Source: Bacillota bacterium
GTDB taxonomy: Bacteria; Bacillota; Bacilli; ZCTH02-B2
Length of the DNA: 7,843 bases
Direction: 5' to 3'
Assembly: GCA_017577895.1 (NCBI GenBank)
Contig: PKQY01000064.1
Coordinates: forward strand, 1-7,843
Shown here: positions 1-6,225 of the stretch, one piece after another
Position numbering within the stretch: position 1 is the stretch's first letter
Layout of the letters: every line of letters starts with the position of its first letter
Translations under genes and position numbers: made by a program
Notes under the pieces: generated by a model
What the model was told of the DNA's origin: nothing
The model's database searches: none
Seen by the model: the letters and a program-made list of their open reading frames with translations, nothing else

Positions 1-98
1 CCTGGAGTCCATGAGACAACTAACCGGCAAAACTGTCCAGCCACTAGCACCTGCGGCAGTTTTACAGAAATAAGATCGCCTTTCTTTCTCTATAGCAG
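1..98. other. Unassigned left-edge sequence, no gene seen
   Basis: All three forward frames are interrupted by stop codons (for example TAA at 71-73 in frame 2, TAG at 93-95 in frame 3, and TGA at 112-114 in frame 1 just beyond), and I recognise no protein. A short inverted repeat, AAAACTG at 29-35 and CAGTTTT at 57-63 with a 21-base loop, could fold weakly. It is too weak to call a terminator. No ribosome-binding site or convincing promoter leads into the synthetase gene that follows. Confidence 0.4.
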
Positions 99-153
99 AA
101 TTTCCACCACTTGACGGGACACTATCGAGTCTTGCCTGATCGACGCACAAAAA
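99..153 (+). pseudogene. Out-of-frame N-terminal segment of the acyl-CoA synthetase
   Basis: Frame 3 after the TAG at 93-95 reads NFHHLTGHYRVLPDRRTK. This resembles the usual N-terminus of AMP-dependent acyl-CoA synthetases, where a short helix and an 'xPDrxA' motif precede the 'TYxEL' motif. It would join in frame to VALQLEDGPRWTYQEL of the main reading frame if one A were removed from the A5 run at 149-153. No ATG and no ribosome-binding site is visible; TTG at 111 is the only plausible start in this frame. Either a real frameshift with loss of the start, or a sequencing error in the A run plus a cryptic start, would explain it. The protein match is judged by eye. Confidence 0.45.
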
Positions 154-1650
154 GTGGCCCTGCAATTAGAGGATGGTCCGCGGTGGACGTATCAAGAGTT
201 GCATGAGATCAGCAATCGGTATGCCAACGTGTTTTTAAAATTGGGGGTCAAAAAAGGCGATCGCATCGGGATTCTTTTATACAACTGTTTGGAATATTGG
301 GCAGTGTATTTTGCAGCGGCCAAGTTCGGGGCGATTGCAGTACGGCTCAATTTCCGTTTGGTCAGCGAAGAATTGGCGTATGCGCTGATGGATTCGGGAA
401 CCAAAGTGTTATGTATGCAGTCGGCGTTTGTGGAACGGATTGCGCCGATTCGTCACGGGGTACCCGTCGAGAAATACATTTGTTTGTGCCAAGATGGGGA
501 AGAATGTCCGGATTGGTGCGATTCTTGGGACATTTTGTACGACGGAGAGCCGGTTTTCGATGATCGGATTCCGCTGGAAGGAAAAGATCCGGTCATGCTG
601 ATGTATACTTCGGGGACAACGGGTAGGCCGAAAGGTGCCCTCTGGACCCATGATAACACGCTCTGGTTTGCGGCCATGCAGGTGATGAAATGGGGGCTAT
701 GTGCCAATGATGTCAGCATGACAACAGGCCCGCTTTATCATGTCGGTGCCTTAGAAGATTTAGCCCTGCCGACTTTGTTGGTCGGTGGCCGCGTCGTCAT
801 CACGAAGAGCGGTGGCTTTGACATCCGGAGAATTTTGAAAGTAATCGAAAAAGAGCGAGTAACGCATGTTTTTCTTTTTCCTTTTATGATTTATGACATG
901 TTGAATTTACATGATTTGGATTTATTTTCATTCACCCACCTCAAAGCCATCCTCTCCGGTGGAGATCCCCTGATGCCTTGGGCCATTGAGCGTTTAAATA
1001 CACAATTTCCACATATTGGCTTAATTCAAGTTTATGGATTGACGGAAGGGACCCCCATTGCTGCTGCCCTGGATCCGCAGGATGCGGCGCAGAAGGGAAA
1101 TACTGTCGGCCGCCCGTTGCCATTGGTAGAAATTAAAATTATCGGTGATTCGGGTCAGCCATTAAAAAGGGGAGAGATTGGTGAAATCTGTATCAAAAGT
1201 CCTGCGGTGGCGAAAGAGTACTGGCAAAAAATCGAAGCGACAAAAGAGACTTTTGTAAATGGATGGTGTAAAACCGGAGATTTAGGATATATCGATGAAG
1301 ACGGATATTTGGTCATTTCGGGCCGGAAAAAGGATATGATTCGGAGCGGCGGTGAAAATATTTACCCGGCCGAATTGGAGGATATTTTGATTCGCCATCC
1401 GGCCATCAAGGATGTGGCCATCATCGGTGTTCCAGATCCAAAATATTTAGAAACCGTTTGTGCCGTGATTGTTCCCAAACCCGGGAGTCAATTGACCAAA
1501 GAAGAAGTCATCCGTTACAGTCGAGAACATCTTGCCGGATATAAAACCCCGCGACACGTTGTATTTGTGCAAGAACTTCCCCGTACGCCATCGGGGAAAA
1601 TCACCAAGTTTAAATTGCGTGAGATGTATCGTCACTTAGGAGAGGGGTGA
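154..1650 (+). CDS. AMP-forming acyl-CoA synthetase (ANL superfamily), 5' end probably defective
   Basis: Adenylates a carboxylic acid with ATP and transfers it to coenzyme A, the entry step that loads a substrate for the dehydrogenases downstream. Residues are numbered from the GTG at 154. The phosphate-binding loop YTSGTTGRPKG is at 151-161 and YGLTEG at 294-299. The hinge block with TGDLGYIDEDGYL and GRKKDMIRSGGENIYP lies at about 374-405, and PRTPSGKITK at 476-485 carries the adenylation lysine K482. All core motifs are intact, so both large and small domains are present. The 498 residues start right at the position family members reach after about 20-25 residues, and GTG 154 has no ribosome-binding site; see the out-of-frame segment at 99-153. 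The gene is visibly richer in A+T than the operon after it and is separated from it by a promoter region, so it may be a separate unit. The acid used cannot be read from sequence; medium/branched/aryl acids are all possible. YngI of the Bacillus yng operon plays the analogous role. Confidence 0.87.
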   Translation: MALQLEDGPRWTYQELHEISNRYANVFLKLGVKKGDRIGILLYNCLEYWAVYFAAAKFGAIAVRLNFRLVSEELAYALMDSGTKVLCMQSAFVERIAPIRHGVPVEKYICLCQDGEECPDWCDSWDILYDGEPVFDDRIPLEGKDPVMLMYTSGTTGRPKGALWTHDNTLWFAAMQVMKWGLCANDVSMTTGPLYHVGALEDLALPTLLVGGRVVITKSGGFDIRRILKVIEKERVTHVFLFPFMIYDMLNLHDLDLFSFTHLKAILSGGDPLMPWAIERLNTQFPHIGLIQVYGLTEGTPIAAALDPQDAAQKGNTVGRPLPLVEIKIIGDSGQPLKRGEIGEICIKSPAVAKEYWQKIEATKETFVNGWCKTGDLGYIDEDGYLVISGRKKDMIRSGGENIYPAELEDILIRHPAIKDVAIIGVPDPKYLETVCAVIVPKPGSQLTKEEVIRYSREHLAGYKTPRHVVFVQELPRTPSGKITKFKLREMYRHLGEG

Positions 1651-1656
1651 CGATAA

Positions 1657-1684
1657 ACAAGTGTCTAAAAATATAAACACTTGT
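1657..1684. promoter_or_regulatory. Inverted repeat, candidate upstream activating site
   Basis: ACAAGTGT (1657-1664) and ACACTTGT (1677-1684) are perfect reverse complements separated by 12 A/T-rich bases. The right arm overlaps an 8-base palindrome TTGTACAA (1681-1688), and GTACAA (1683-1688) is mirrored by TTGTAC (1696-1701). The centre, about 1670, is roughly 104 bases before the predicted sigma-54 start point, the usual place for binding of an enhancer-binding activator. No T-run follows the right arm directly, which argues against a simple terminator. The activator is not in the window, so the function is inferred. Confidence 0.5.
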
Positions 1685-1747
1685 ACAAATGCATATTGTA
1701 CTGTCAATATCTTTTTTGTTTTTATGGTGACAAAGTTAGACGTAAAG

Positions 1748-1764
1748 TTGGCACGCAAATTGCT
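1748..1764 (+). promoter_or_regulatory. Sigma-54 (SigL) -24/-12 promoter of the carboxylase-dehydrogenase operon
   Basis: The bases TTGGCACG-CAAA-TTGCT match the sigma-54 consensus TTGGCACGNNNNTTGCW at every specified position, with the invariant GG (1750-1751) and GC (1762-1763) exactly ten bases apart. Transcription should begin near 1775, giving a leader of about 40 bases that ends with the AGGAGG site of the carboxyltransferase. Sigma-54 promoters need an ATP-driven enhancer-binding protein, and in Bacillus subtilis SigL controls degradative operons such as bkd (branched-chain acids) and roc. No competing sigma-A promoter of similar quality is seen between 1651 and 1813. Confidence 0.85.
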
Positions 1765-1800
1765 TATGACGAAATATGAACCAATGGTTGACTGAAATTA

Positions 1801-1806
1801 AGGAGG
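1801..1806 (+). promoter_or_regulatory. Ribosome-binding site of the carboxyltransferase
   Basis: AGGAGG lies seven bases before ATG 1814 and fixes that codon as the start in preference to the in-frame ATG at 1826. Confidence 0.85.
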
Positions 1807-1813
1807 ACAATCG

Positions 1814-3346
1814 ATGGTCCAAGCTATGAACGAAAAATTGCTCGCAGAAAAAGAACGCATCATGCGCGGCGGTGCGCAAAAATATCACGACAAAAACGCC
1901 GAACAAGGAAAAATGTTCGTCCGCCAGCGCTTGGAACTGTTGTTTGATCCGGGTTCCATTGTAGAAGACGGATTGTTTGCCAACTGCGAGCACCCGGACT
2001 TGCCGGCCGATGCCACCATCACCGGCATTGGTACCATTGGCGGTCGGCCGGTCTGTTTCTTTGCCGCCGACTCCACCGTCAAGGCCGGGTCGTGGGGCGC
2101 CAAGTCGGTGGAAAAAAACATTCGCATTCAAGAGAAGGCCATGGCCTTGAAAATTCCCATTGTGTACTTGATCGACTCGGCAGGTGCGCGCATCACCGAT
2201 CAAATCGAAATGTTCCCGGGTCGGCGACACGCGGGACGCATTTTCTACAATCAAGTCCAATTGTCCGGTGTCGTGCCGCAAATCGCGATTTTGTTTGGGC
2301 CGTCTCCGGCCGGAGCGGCGTATGTGCCGGCGTTTTGTGATCTCGTTATCATGGTGGAGCACAACGCCAGCGCCTATCTCGGTTCGCCCCGGATGGTGGA
2401 AGTGGCGATTGGCGAAAAGGTCACCATGGACAAGATGGGCGGAGCCCGCATGCATTGTACCGTCAGCGGGTTAGGGGATGTGTTGGTGCAGTCGGAAGAA
2501 GAAGCCATTGAAGTGTGTAAACGGTATCTCACGTACATGCCGCAAAATTTCCGGGAAAAAGCGCCCGTGACGGAAGCGCGGCCGCCGGTGGAAGGCCGTC
2601 GCATCGACGAGATCATCCCCGAGAACCAAAACGCCCCATTTGACATGTACGAGTTGATTGACCGCATCATTGACCGGGACAGCTGGTTTGAAGTGAAAAA
2701 GCTGTTTGCGCCGGAAATCATTACCGGATTGGCCCGCATCGACGGAAAAGTGGTGGGGATAGTGGCCAACCAGCCGAAAGTGAAAGGGGGAACACTGTTC
2801 ATCGATTCGGCGGACAAGGCGGCCCGGTTCATCTGGCTGTGCAACGCCTTTAACATTCCGTTGTTGTTTTTGGCCGACGTCCCCGGTTTCATGATCGGGT
2901 CGCAAGTAGAGCGGGCGGGCATCATCCGCCACGGCGCCAAGATGATTGCCGCCGTTTCGGAGGCGACGGTGCCGAAGTTGTCGGTCATCGTCCGCAAGTG
3001 TTACGGCGCCGGGTTGTACGCCATGGCCGGGCCGGCCTTTGAACCGGACGCCTGCATTGCTTTACCGTCGGCGTCCATCGCGGTCATGGGACCGGAGGCG
3101 GCGGTCAATGCGGTGTATTACAACAAAATTCAGGAGTTGCCGGAAGAAGAACGGGCGGAGTTCATCGCCCGTCAACGGCAGGCGTATGCCGCCGACATCG
3201 ACATTTTCCGGGTCGCTTCGGAGTTGATCGTCGATGAGATCATCCCGTTTGAACAACTGCGCCAGGAAGTGATTCGCCGGTTCCGGCTGTATGAAAGCAA
3301 AGATGTGTCTTTACCCGCCAAACGAAATCCGGTGCACCCGGTGTAA
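1814..3346 (+). CDS. Acyl-CoA carboxylase, carboxyltransferase (beta) subunit, methylcrotonyl-CoA-carboxylase-like
   Basis: Transfers the carboxyl group from carboxybiotin (carried by the protein encoded at 3444) to an acyl- or enoyl-CoA in the cytoplasm. The 510 residues form the usual tandem N and C crotonase-like domains. DSAGARI is at 121-127, PAGAAYVPA at 165-173, GRIFYNQ at 141-147, DVPGFMIGSQVERAGIIRHG at 365-384, YGAGLYAMAGPAFEPD at 407-422 and VMGPEAAVN at 434-442; the glycine-rich turns around 123-125 and 408-410 correspond to the oxyanion-hole regions. GRIFYNQ, AGAAYVPA and GAGxYxMxGxAFxP are closer to methylcrotonyl- and geranyl-CoA carboxylase beta subunits than to propionyl-CoA carboxylase. 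However, PSASIAVMG departs from the common PTAEI/PNARI pattern, and the N-terminal half is mixed. Substrate is therefore undecided. It heads an operon with its carrier and biotin carboxylase, like yngE with yngHB and yngHA. It is complete, with no frameshift. Confidence 0.92.
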   Translation: MVQAMNEKLLAEKERIMRGGAQKYHDKNAEQGKMFVRQRLELLFDPGSIVEDGLFANCEHPDLPADATITGIGTIGGRPVCFFAADSTVKAGSWGAKSVEKNIRIQEKAMALKIPIVYLIDSAGARITDQIEMFPGRRHAGRIFYNQVQLSGVVPQIAILFGPSPAGAAYVPAFCDLVIMVEHNASAYLGSPRMVEVAIGEKVTMDKMGGARMHCTVSGLGDVLVQSEEEAIEVCKRYLTYMPQNFREKAPVTEARPPVEGRRIDEIIPENQNAPFDMYELIDRIIDRDSWFEVKKLFAPEIITGLARIDGKVVGIVANQPKVKGGTLFIDSADKAARFIWLCNAFNIPLLFLADVPGFMIGSQVERAGIIRHGAKMIAAVSEATVPKLSVIVRKCYGAGLYAMAGPAFEPDACIALPSASIAVMGPEAAVNAVYYNKIQELPEEERAEFIARQRQAYAADIDIFRVASELIVDEIIPFEQLRQEVIRRFRLYESKDVSLPAKRNPVHPV

Positions 3347-3363
3347 ATGTGACAGCCGCCAGG

Positions 3364-3383
3364 GGCGTTTTGAACAAAACGTC
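3364..3383 (+). other. Intercistronic hairpin between carboxyltransferase and carrier genes
   Basis: GGCGTTTTG (3364-3372) can pair with CAAAACGTC (3375-3383) over nine positions including one G-U pair, with an effective four-base loop GAAC. It sits in the 97-base gap 3347-3443, which otherwise shows no coding signal. No T-run follows, so it is not an intrinsic terminator. A role in mRNA processing or in setting the ratio of the subunits is possible but is inference. Confidence 0.45.
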
Positions 3384-3429
3384 GTCTTAAATTCCGCTGG
3401 GCAGGAAACCGATGTGAAAAAGACGCAAC

Positions 3430-3436
3430 AGGAGGG
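3430..3436 (+). promoter_or_regulatory. Ribosome-binding site of the biotin carrier gene
   Basis: AGGAGGG lies seven bases before ATG 3444. It decides that start against the longer open frame reaching back to 3291, whose extra residues look like no protein. The surrounding 14 bases CAGGAGGGATGTGG recur before the biotin carboxylase gene. Confidence 0.8.
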
Positions 3437-3443
3437 ATGTGGA

Positions 3444-3653
3444 ATGGAGATTACGGCCAGTATGAGCGGGACGGTGTTTCGAGTGTTGGTCAAGCCGGGA
3501 GATCAGGTCCATGCGGGAGATGAAGTGATCGTTTTGGAATCCATGAAAATGGAAATTCCTGTCGTTGCGGAAGAAAGCGGGACGGTGCAAGAAGTGCGGG
3601 TGGCGGAAGGCGACTTTGTGCAGGAAGGCGATGTGGTGGTCGTCCTCGTCTGA
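3444..3653 (+). CDS. Biotin carboxyl carrier protein, minimal biotinyl domain
   Basis: Carries biotin on a lysine and shuttles the carboxyl group between the biotin carboxylase (3684-5027) and the carboxyltransferase (1814-3346). The 69 residues are a bare biotinyl/lipoyl fold. Its hallmark ESMKME is at 32-37 with biotin acceptor K35; the upstream SGTVFRVLVKPGDQV and downstream SGTVQEVRVAEGDFV half-repeats form the two symmetrical beta-hairpin sheets of this fold. It lacks the long proline/alanine-rich N-terminal linker of the fatty-acid-synthesis AccB and instead resembles the short stand-alone carriers of catabolic carboxylases such as Bacillus YngHB. A separate biotin ligase (BirA) is required and is not in the window. 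A lipoyl protein is unlikely because of the MKM motif and the neighbours. Confidence 0.93.
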   Translation: MEITASMSGTVFRVLVKPGDQVHAGDEVIVLESMKMEIPVVAEESGTVQEVRVAEGDFVQEGDVVVVLV

Positions 3654-3665
3654 TGGAGGATACGC

Positions 3666-3672
3666 AGGAGGG
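3666..3672 (+). promoter_or_regulatory. Ribosome-binding site of the biotin carboxylase gene
   Basis: AGGAGGG is two bases from GTG 3675 but eleven from ATG 3684, so the ATG is the likelier start although the spacing is slightly long. The GTG would be too close to be used. Confidence 0.7.
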
Positions 3673-3683
3673 ATGTGGGGGTC

Positions 3684-5027
3684 ATGTTTCAAAAAGTGTT
3701 GATCGCCAACCGCGGGGAAATTGCCCGGCGCATTATCCGAACGTGCCGGAGATTAGGCATCGCCACGGTGGCGGTATACTCAGAGGCCGACGCTTCCCTG
3801 CCATTTGTCCGGGAGGCCGACGAGGCGGTGTGGTTGGGGCCGCCTCCGGCCGCGAAAAGTTATATGAACATGGAAAAAATCTTGGAGATTGCCGAACAGA
3901 CCAAGTCCTGCGCCATTCATCCCGGGTACGGTTTTTTGTCAGAGAACGCCGAATTTGCCCGCCGGTGTCAAGAACGGGGGATCGTCTTCATCGGGCCCCG
4001 GCCGGAAGTCATCCAAGCCATGGGCAGCAAAATCGAAGCCCGGCGGAGAATGCGGGAGGCGGGTGTCCCCGTCGTTCCTGGCTGGGATGAAGATATCCCG
4101 ACGGTGGAAGAGGCCCAACGCATTGCCGAAGAGTTAGGCTATCCCGTCATGTTGAAAGCCAGCGCCGGCGGCGGCGGGATTGGCATGCAGCTCGTCCAAA
4201 CGCCGGAAGAACTGGAAAAAGTATTCGCTTCGGTCCGCCAGCGGGCCCAGACGTATTTTGGCAGCGGTGAAGTATTCCTGGAAAAATGGATCCGCCAACC
4301 TCGCCACATTGAAGTGCAACTGGCCCGGGACGAGCACGGCCGCGGCATCCATTTGTTTGAGCGGGAGTGCTCCATCCAGCGGCGCCACCAAAAAGTCGTG
4401 GAAGAGACGCCGTCGCCCTTTTTAAACGATGAACAGCGTTCGTCCTTGTATGCGGCGGCGCTTCGGGGCATGGAAGCCATCGGGTATACCAATTTGGGCA
4501 CCATGGAATTTATTTTTGACGGGGACAGGAATTTCTACTTTCTTGAAATGAATACCCGTTTGCAAGTGGAACATCCGGTGACGGAAGAGACGACCGGATT
4601 GGATTTGGTGGAGCTGCAACTGCGTATCGCTGCCGGACAGCCAATGGGGCTGGACCAGAACGACTTGAGACCTACCGGCCATGCCATCGAATGCCGAATT
4701 TATGCCGAAGATCCCGAAACGTTTTACCCTTCGCCGGGGACGATAACCCATCTGGAACTGCCGGAAGGTGCCCGTTACGAAATGGCCGTGGAGACCGGGA
4801 ACACGGTGACGCCGTTTTACGATCCCATGATCGGCAAAGTGATCACCCGCGGTGCCAGTCGGCAGGAAGCGATAGAACGGATGATTCGCGTGTTGTCGAA
4901 CATGAAGTTGGAAGGATTAAAGACGAATGTGCCCTTGTTGCTGGACATTTTGCGCGACCGGGATTTTCAAGCCGGGATGTATGATGCGAACTTTTTACAA
5001 AATATAAAAAATCGAGCGGGAATTTAG
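3684..5027 (+). CDS. accC: Biotin carboxylase subunit of an acyl-CoA carboxylase (AccC family)
   Basis: Uses ATP and bicarbonate to carboxylate biotin on the small carrier protein encoded just upstream. At 447 residues it matches the stand-alone AccC length (E. coli 449). It begins MFQKVLIANRGEIARRI, the typical N-terminal nucleotide-fold start. ATP-grasp landmarks fall almost on E. coli numbering: K116, K158, the EMNTRLQVEHPVTE catalytic strip with E288, N290, R292, Q294 and E296, and R338 in ECRIYAED. FERECSIQRRHQKVVEE (about 226-241) holds the conserved ATP/bicarbonate-site histidine and lysine. The glycine loop is KASAGGGGIGM, with Ile where E. coli has Arg (GGGGGRGM). The translation start is ATG 3684 rather than GTG 3675 on ribosome-binding-site spacing. 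It lies 30 bases after the carrier gene. The symbol denotes the family only: in this setting it is most likely the catabolic paralogue (YngHA-like), not the fatty-acid-synthesis enzyme. Confidence 0.94.
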   Translation: MFQKVLIANRGEIARRIIRTCRRLGIATVAVYSEADASLPFVREADEAVWLGPPPAAKSYMNMEKILEIAEQTKSCAIHPGYGFLSENAEFARRCQERGIVFIGPRPEVIQAMGSKIEARRRMREAGVPVVPGWDEDIPTVEEAQRIAEELGYPVMLKASAGGGGIGMQLVQTPEELEKVFASVRQRAQTYFGSGEVFLEKWIRQPRHIEVQLARDEHGRGIHLFERECSIQRRHQKVVEETPSPFLNDEQRSSLYAAALRGMEAIGYTNLGTMEFIFDGDRNFYFLEMNTRLQVEHPVTEETTGLDLVELQLRIAAGQPMGLDQNDLRPTGHAIECRIYAEDPETFYPSPGTITHLELPEGARYEMAVETGNTVTPFYDPMIGKVITRGASRQEAIERMIRVLSNMKLEGLKTNVPLLLDILRDRDFQAGMYDANFLQNIKNRAGI

Positions 5028-5056
5028 GTTTTTTCGGAGTGGAGAAGGTTTGTGGG

Positions 5057-5062
5057 AGGAGG
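5057..5062 (+). promoter_or_regulatory. Ribosome-binding site of acyl-CoA dehydrogenase 1
   Basis: AGGAGG (within GGGAGGAGGAG) ends six bases before ATG 5069. The open frame reaches back to GTG 5039, but that codon lacks a site and the ten extra residues do not belong to the family. Confidence 0.75.
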
Positions 5063-5068
5063 AGCGCC

Positions 5069-6208
5069 ATGCCACATCCGCCGTTCATGCAAGAAGAACA
5101 TGAAGCGTTGCGAAATATGTTGCGCCGCTGGGTGAAGAACGAAATCGAGCCCCATGTGGAAGCGTGGGAAGAGGCGGGCCTTTTCCCCCGGCAGTTGCTG
5201 ACGCAAATGGCGCAACTGGGCTTGTCGGGCATGTCCTATCCGGCGGCAGCAGGGGGACAGGACAGCGACGATTATGCGGTCATCCTACTGGCAGAAGAAT
5301 TGGGCCGCAGCGGTACCGGCGGTTTTGTCATGGGTTTGTTGTACCACACCGAACTGGCGGTGGCGCCCTTGGTGGAATGGGGAACACCGGAACAAGTGGA
5401 GCGGTATGCCAAACCCGCCTTGGCCGGAACAAAGCTGGCCGCTTACGCCATCCTGGACGGCCATCCTGGTGCAAGCGCTCCGTTACAGGCGGTCAAAGTT
5501 GGGGACGAGTGGGTCATCAGCGGGAAAAAACCATTCGTGCCCAACGCTTCACAGGCGGATTTTATCGTCTTTGCGGCCCCGACGGCGGATGCAGCGGGCA
5601 ACCATGGATGGACGTTGTTTGTGGCGGAAACGGATCGGCCGGAAATTTGCATCAGCCAAAGGCGGACCCTTACGGGCATGCGGACGTTGGATGTGGCCGA
5701 CGTCGAATTCCGCCAGCTACGTCTGTCACAAGACCACGTGTTGGGAAAAGAAGGCGAGGGGGTTGCGACGATGGTGCACCTGTGGCAACGGGAGTGTCTC
5801 CTGCGTTCGGCGGTTTGTGTGGGGCTGGCGGAATACGCCTTTGAGCGGGCCCGCGAGTATGCACGCGAACGAACGGCCTTTCAACGCCCTCTCGCGCAAT
5901 TTCAAACGTTGTCCCACCTGATGGCGGAAATGGCAGTGGAAATCGAAGCGGTGAAGCAATTGGTCTATACCGCTGCGTATCGTTATGTGCAAGGTCTGGA
6001 CTGCGGCAAAGAGGCGGTCATGGCCAAGCTGTCCAGCGCCCGGATGGCCCATTGGGTGGCGGATCGGGCCCTGCAACTGTTTGGCGGTTACGGGTATATG
6101 ATGGAGTATCCCATCCAACGGGTCTGGCGGGACACCCGTTGGTTTCGGATGAGCGGCGGCAGCGATGAACGGTTGAAAGACCACCTCGGGGAACTGTTGG
6201 TCGGGTGA
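5069..6208 (+). CDS. Acyl-CoA dehydrogenase 1, divergent; predicted beta-type partner subunit
   Basis: Member of the FAD-dependent acyl-CoA dehydrogenases (379 residues from ATG 5069; normal length), which introduce a C2-C3 double bond and pass electrons to ETF. Kept motifs are R268-x-x-F271 with FQ at 278-279 in ERTAFQRPLAQFQ, QLFGGYGYMMEYP at about 336-348, and E242 in QRECLL, which lines up with the helix-G catalytic glutamate of isovaleryl-CoA dehydrogenase. Motifs that line the flavin ring are eroded: the usual A-I-T-E-P-x-A-G-S-D is AILDGHPGAS (127-136), F-I-T-N-G is FVPNA (156-160), and the C-terminal E-G-T-S-Q region is GGSDE (363-367). The kept motifs are those that, in characterised enzymes, reach over to the FAD of the neighbouring subunit. 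The very next gene has the reverse pattern, so the two are probably one heteromeric enzyme. It lies 41 bases after the carboxylase gene. That it is itself inactive is inference. Confidence 0.88.
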   Translation: MPHPPFMQEEHEALRNMLRRWVKNEIEPHVEAWEEAGLFPRQLLTQMAQLGLSGMSYPAAAGGQDSDDYAVILLAEELGRSGTGGFVMGLLYHTELAVAPLVEWGTPEQVERYAKPALAGTKLAAYAILDGHPGASAPLQAVKVGDEWVISGKKPFVPNASQADFIVFAAPTADAAGNHGWTLFVAETDRPEICISQRRTLTGMRTLDVADVEFRQLRLSQDHVLGKEGEGVATMVHLWQRECLLRSAVCVGLAEYAFERAREYARERTAFQRPLAQFQTLSHLMAEMAVEIEAVKQLVYTAAYRYVQGLDCGKEAVMAKLSSARMAHWVADRALQLFGGYGYMMEYPIQRVWRDTRWFRMSGGSDERLKDHLGELLVG

Positions 6209-6212
6209 ACAG

Positions 6213-6219
6213 AAGGAGG
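6213..6219 (+). promoter_or_regulatory. Ribosome-binding site of acyl-CoA dehydrogenase 2
   Basis: AAGGAGG ends six bases before GTG 6226 and selects it. The alternative GTG 6205, which overlaps the stop of the preceding gene, lies upstream of this site and has none of its own. Confidence 0.8.
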
Positions 6220-6225
6220 GATACG

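Noticed and set aside
1705..1720. IHF-like site between the inverted repeats and the sigma-54 promoter
   Set aside because: The match to the IHF consensus is imperfect and Bacillales generally use HBsu in place of IHF; only an A/T-rich bendable stretch can be claimed.
1681..1725. Possible terminator of the synthetase gene (GTACAA/TTGTAC followed by T6 at 1711-1716)
   Set aside because: The stem is only six pairs, A/T-rich, and about ten bases from the T-run; a regulatory dyad is the better reading.
1681..1777. Sigma-A promoters in the 1651-1813 spacer
   Set aside because: TTGTAC or TTGGCA can be paired only with poor -10 boxes, while the sigma-54 match is complete.
1736..2455. 239-codon open frame on the - strand
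   Set aside because: Overlaps the carboxyltransferase completely, has no ribosome-binding site, and its translation is histidine/arginine-rich with no family resemblance; it is a frame shadow.
2374..2997. 207-codon open frame on the - strand
   Set aside because: Antisense to the carboxyltransferase C-terminal domain; no motifs or initiation signals.
3291..3443. N-terminal extension of the biotin carrier protein
   Set aside because: The extra 51 residues overlap the carboxyltransferase end and look random; AGGAGGG at 3430 points to ATG 3444.
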